NCBI GenBank assembly: GCA_031963225.1
Contig: JASSUD010000067.1
Location: 1-15,047, forward strand
Direction: 5' to 3'
Source of the DNA: JASSUD01 sp031963225
GTDB lineage: Bacteria; Pseudomonadota; Gammaproteobacteria; Burkholderiales; Burkholderiaceae
DNA length: 15,047 bases
The stretch's first letter is position 1. Every line of letters starts with the position of its first letter. Both the position numbers and the translations under genes were made by a program. The notes under the pieces are model-generated. The model was not told the DNA's origin, did not search any database, and saw only the letters and a list, made by a program, of their open reading frames with translations. Positions 14,876-15,047 of this stretch are shown piece after piece.

Positions 14876-15000
14876 GTAGGTTGGTGGTGACGAAGGAACC
14901 CCAACATGCAGGCCACGGCGTCCTTGATGACCTGCTTACAAACTTTCAAAAATAAATATTAAAAGTCAGTGGCACGCATGTTGGGGTTCGTACCCATGCG
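14876..15000. repeat. REPIN-like inverted pair with degenerate right unit
   Basis: The left unit, 14876-14908, is an intact class A copy with GTAG at its left end, 33 bp after the WD40 gene. The right unit begins CATGTTGGGGTTCG at 14977 and then diverges (TACCCATGCG) without a GTAG end. The interior matches the 11861-11993 element closely, including AAATATTAAAAGTC. The remaining sequence to 15047 shows no gene. Confidence 0.75.
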
Positions 15001-15047
15001 CGCTAACTTAAGCCAAAGACCAGAATATATTGTCGCTAAACTGTACA

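Overview
The window looks like a piece of chromosome from a member of the Burkholderiaceae. The housekeeping proteins (CoaX, a THUMP-domain RNA methyltransferase, MnmA, DsbD, MltA, Rpe, TrpE) read like shortened or drifted versions of Burkholderia proteins. Base composition is lower in GC than in free-living Burkholderia, conserved gene neighbourhoods are broken up, dispersed REP-type repeats sit at gene ends, and two large repeat-rich proteins of eukaryote-like or effector-like character lie between the housekeeping genes. This combination fits a host-associated lineage such as the endofungal Mycoavidus/Glomeribacter group. That assignment is an inference from remembered protein similarity, not from a search.

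Layout. 1-192: two REP-type repeats in direct orientation. 193-1131 (+): coaX. 1343-2980 (+): a 545-residue Ser-rich, internally repeated protein of unknown function, AT-rich in its 3' half. 9275 down to 3039 (-): four leftward genes, mltA, dsbD, mnmA and a THUMP/RlmL-like methyltransferase. dsbD and mnmA are 29 bp apart and may be co-transcribed; an imperfect palindrome lies between mltA and dsbD. 9484-10161 (+): rpe. 10337-11875 (+): trpE. 12068-14842 (+): a 924-residue protein with an F-box-like N-terminus, a helical segment, pentapeptide repeats and about 15 WD40 blades. The window closes with another REP pair.

What links the regions is a family of 32-33 bp repeats. Each starts with GTAG and folds into an 8-bp stem, usually with one bulged base. 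There are nine copies in two main loop classes, and three of the four pairs face each other in inverted orientation about 120-135 bp apart, the arrangement called REPIN. They touch coding sequence at three places: a copy is translated as part of the DsbD C-terminus, a copy supplies the last codons and stop of trpE, and a copy supplies the first in-frame GTG/ATG upstream of trpE. No transposase or RAYT gene is visible here.

Functionally the core genes cover coenzyme A synthesis, tRNA 2-thiolation, rRNA methylation, periplasmic disulfide reduction, peptidoglycan turnover, the pentose phosphate pathway and the first step of tryptophan synthesis. The two repeat proteins are the novel part; the F-box-like/pentapeptide/WD40 protein is the best candidate for a host-directed factor.
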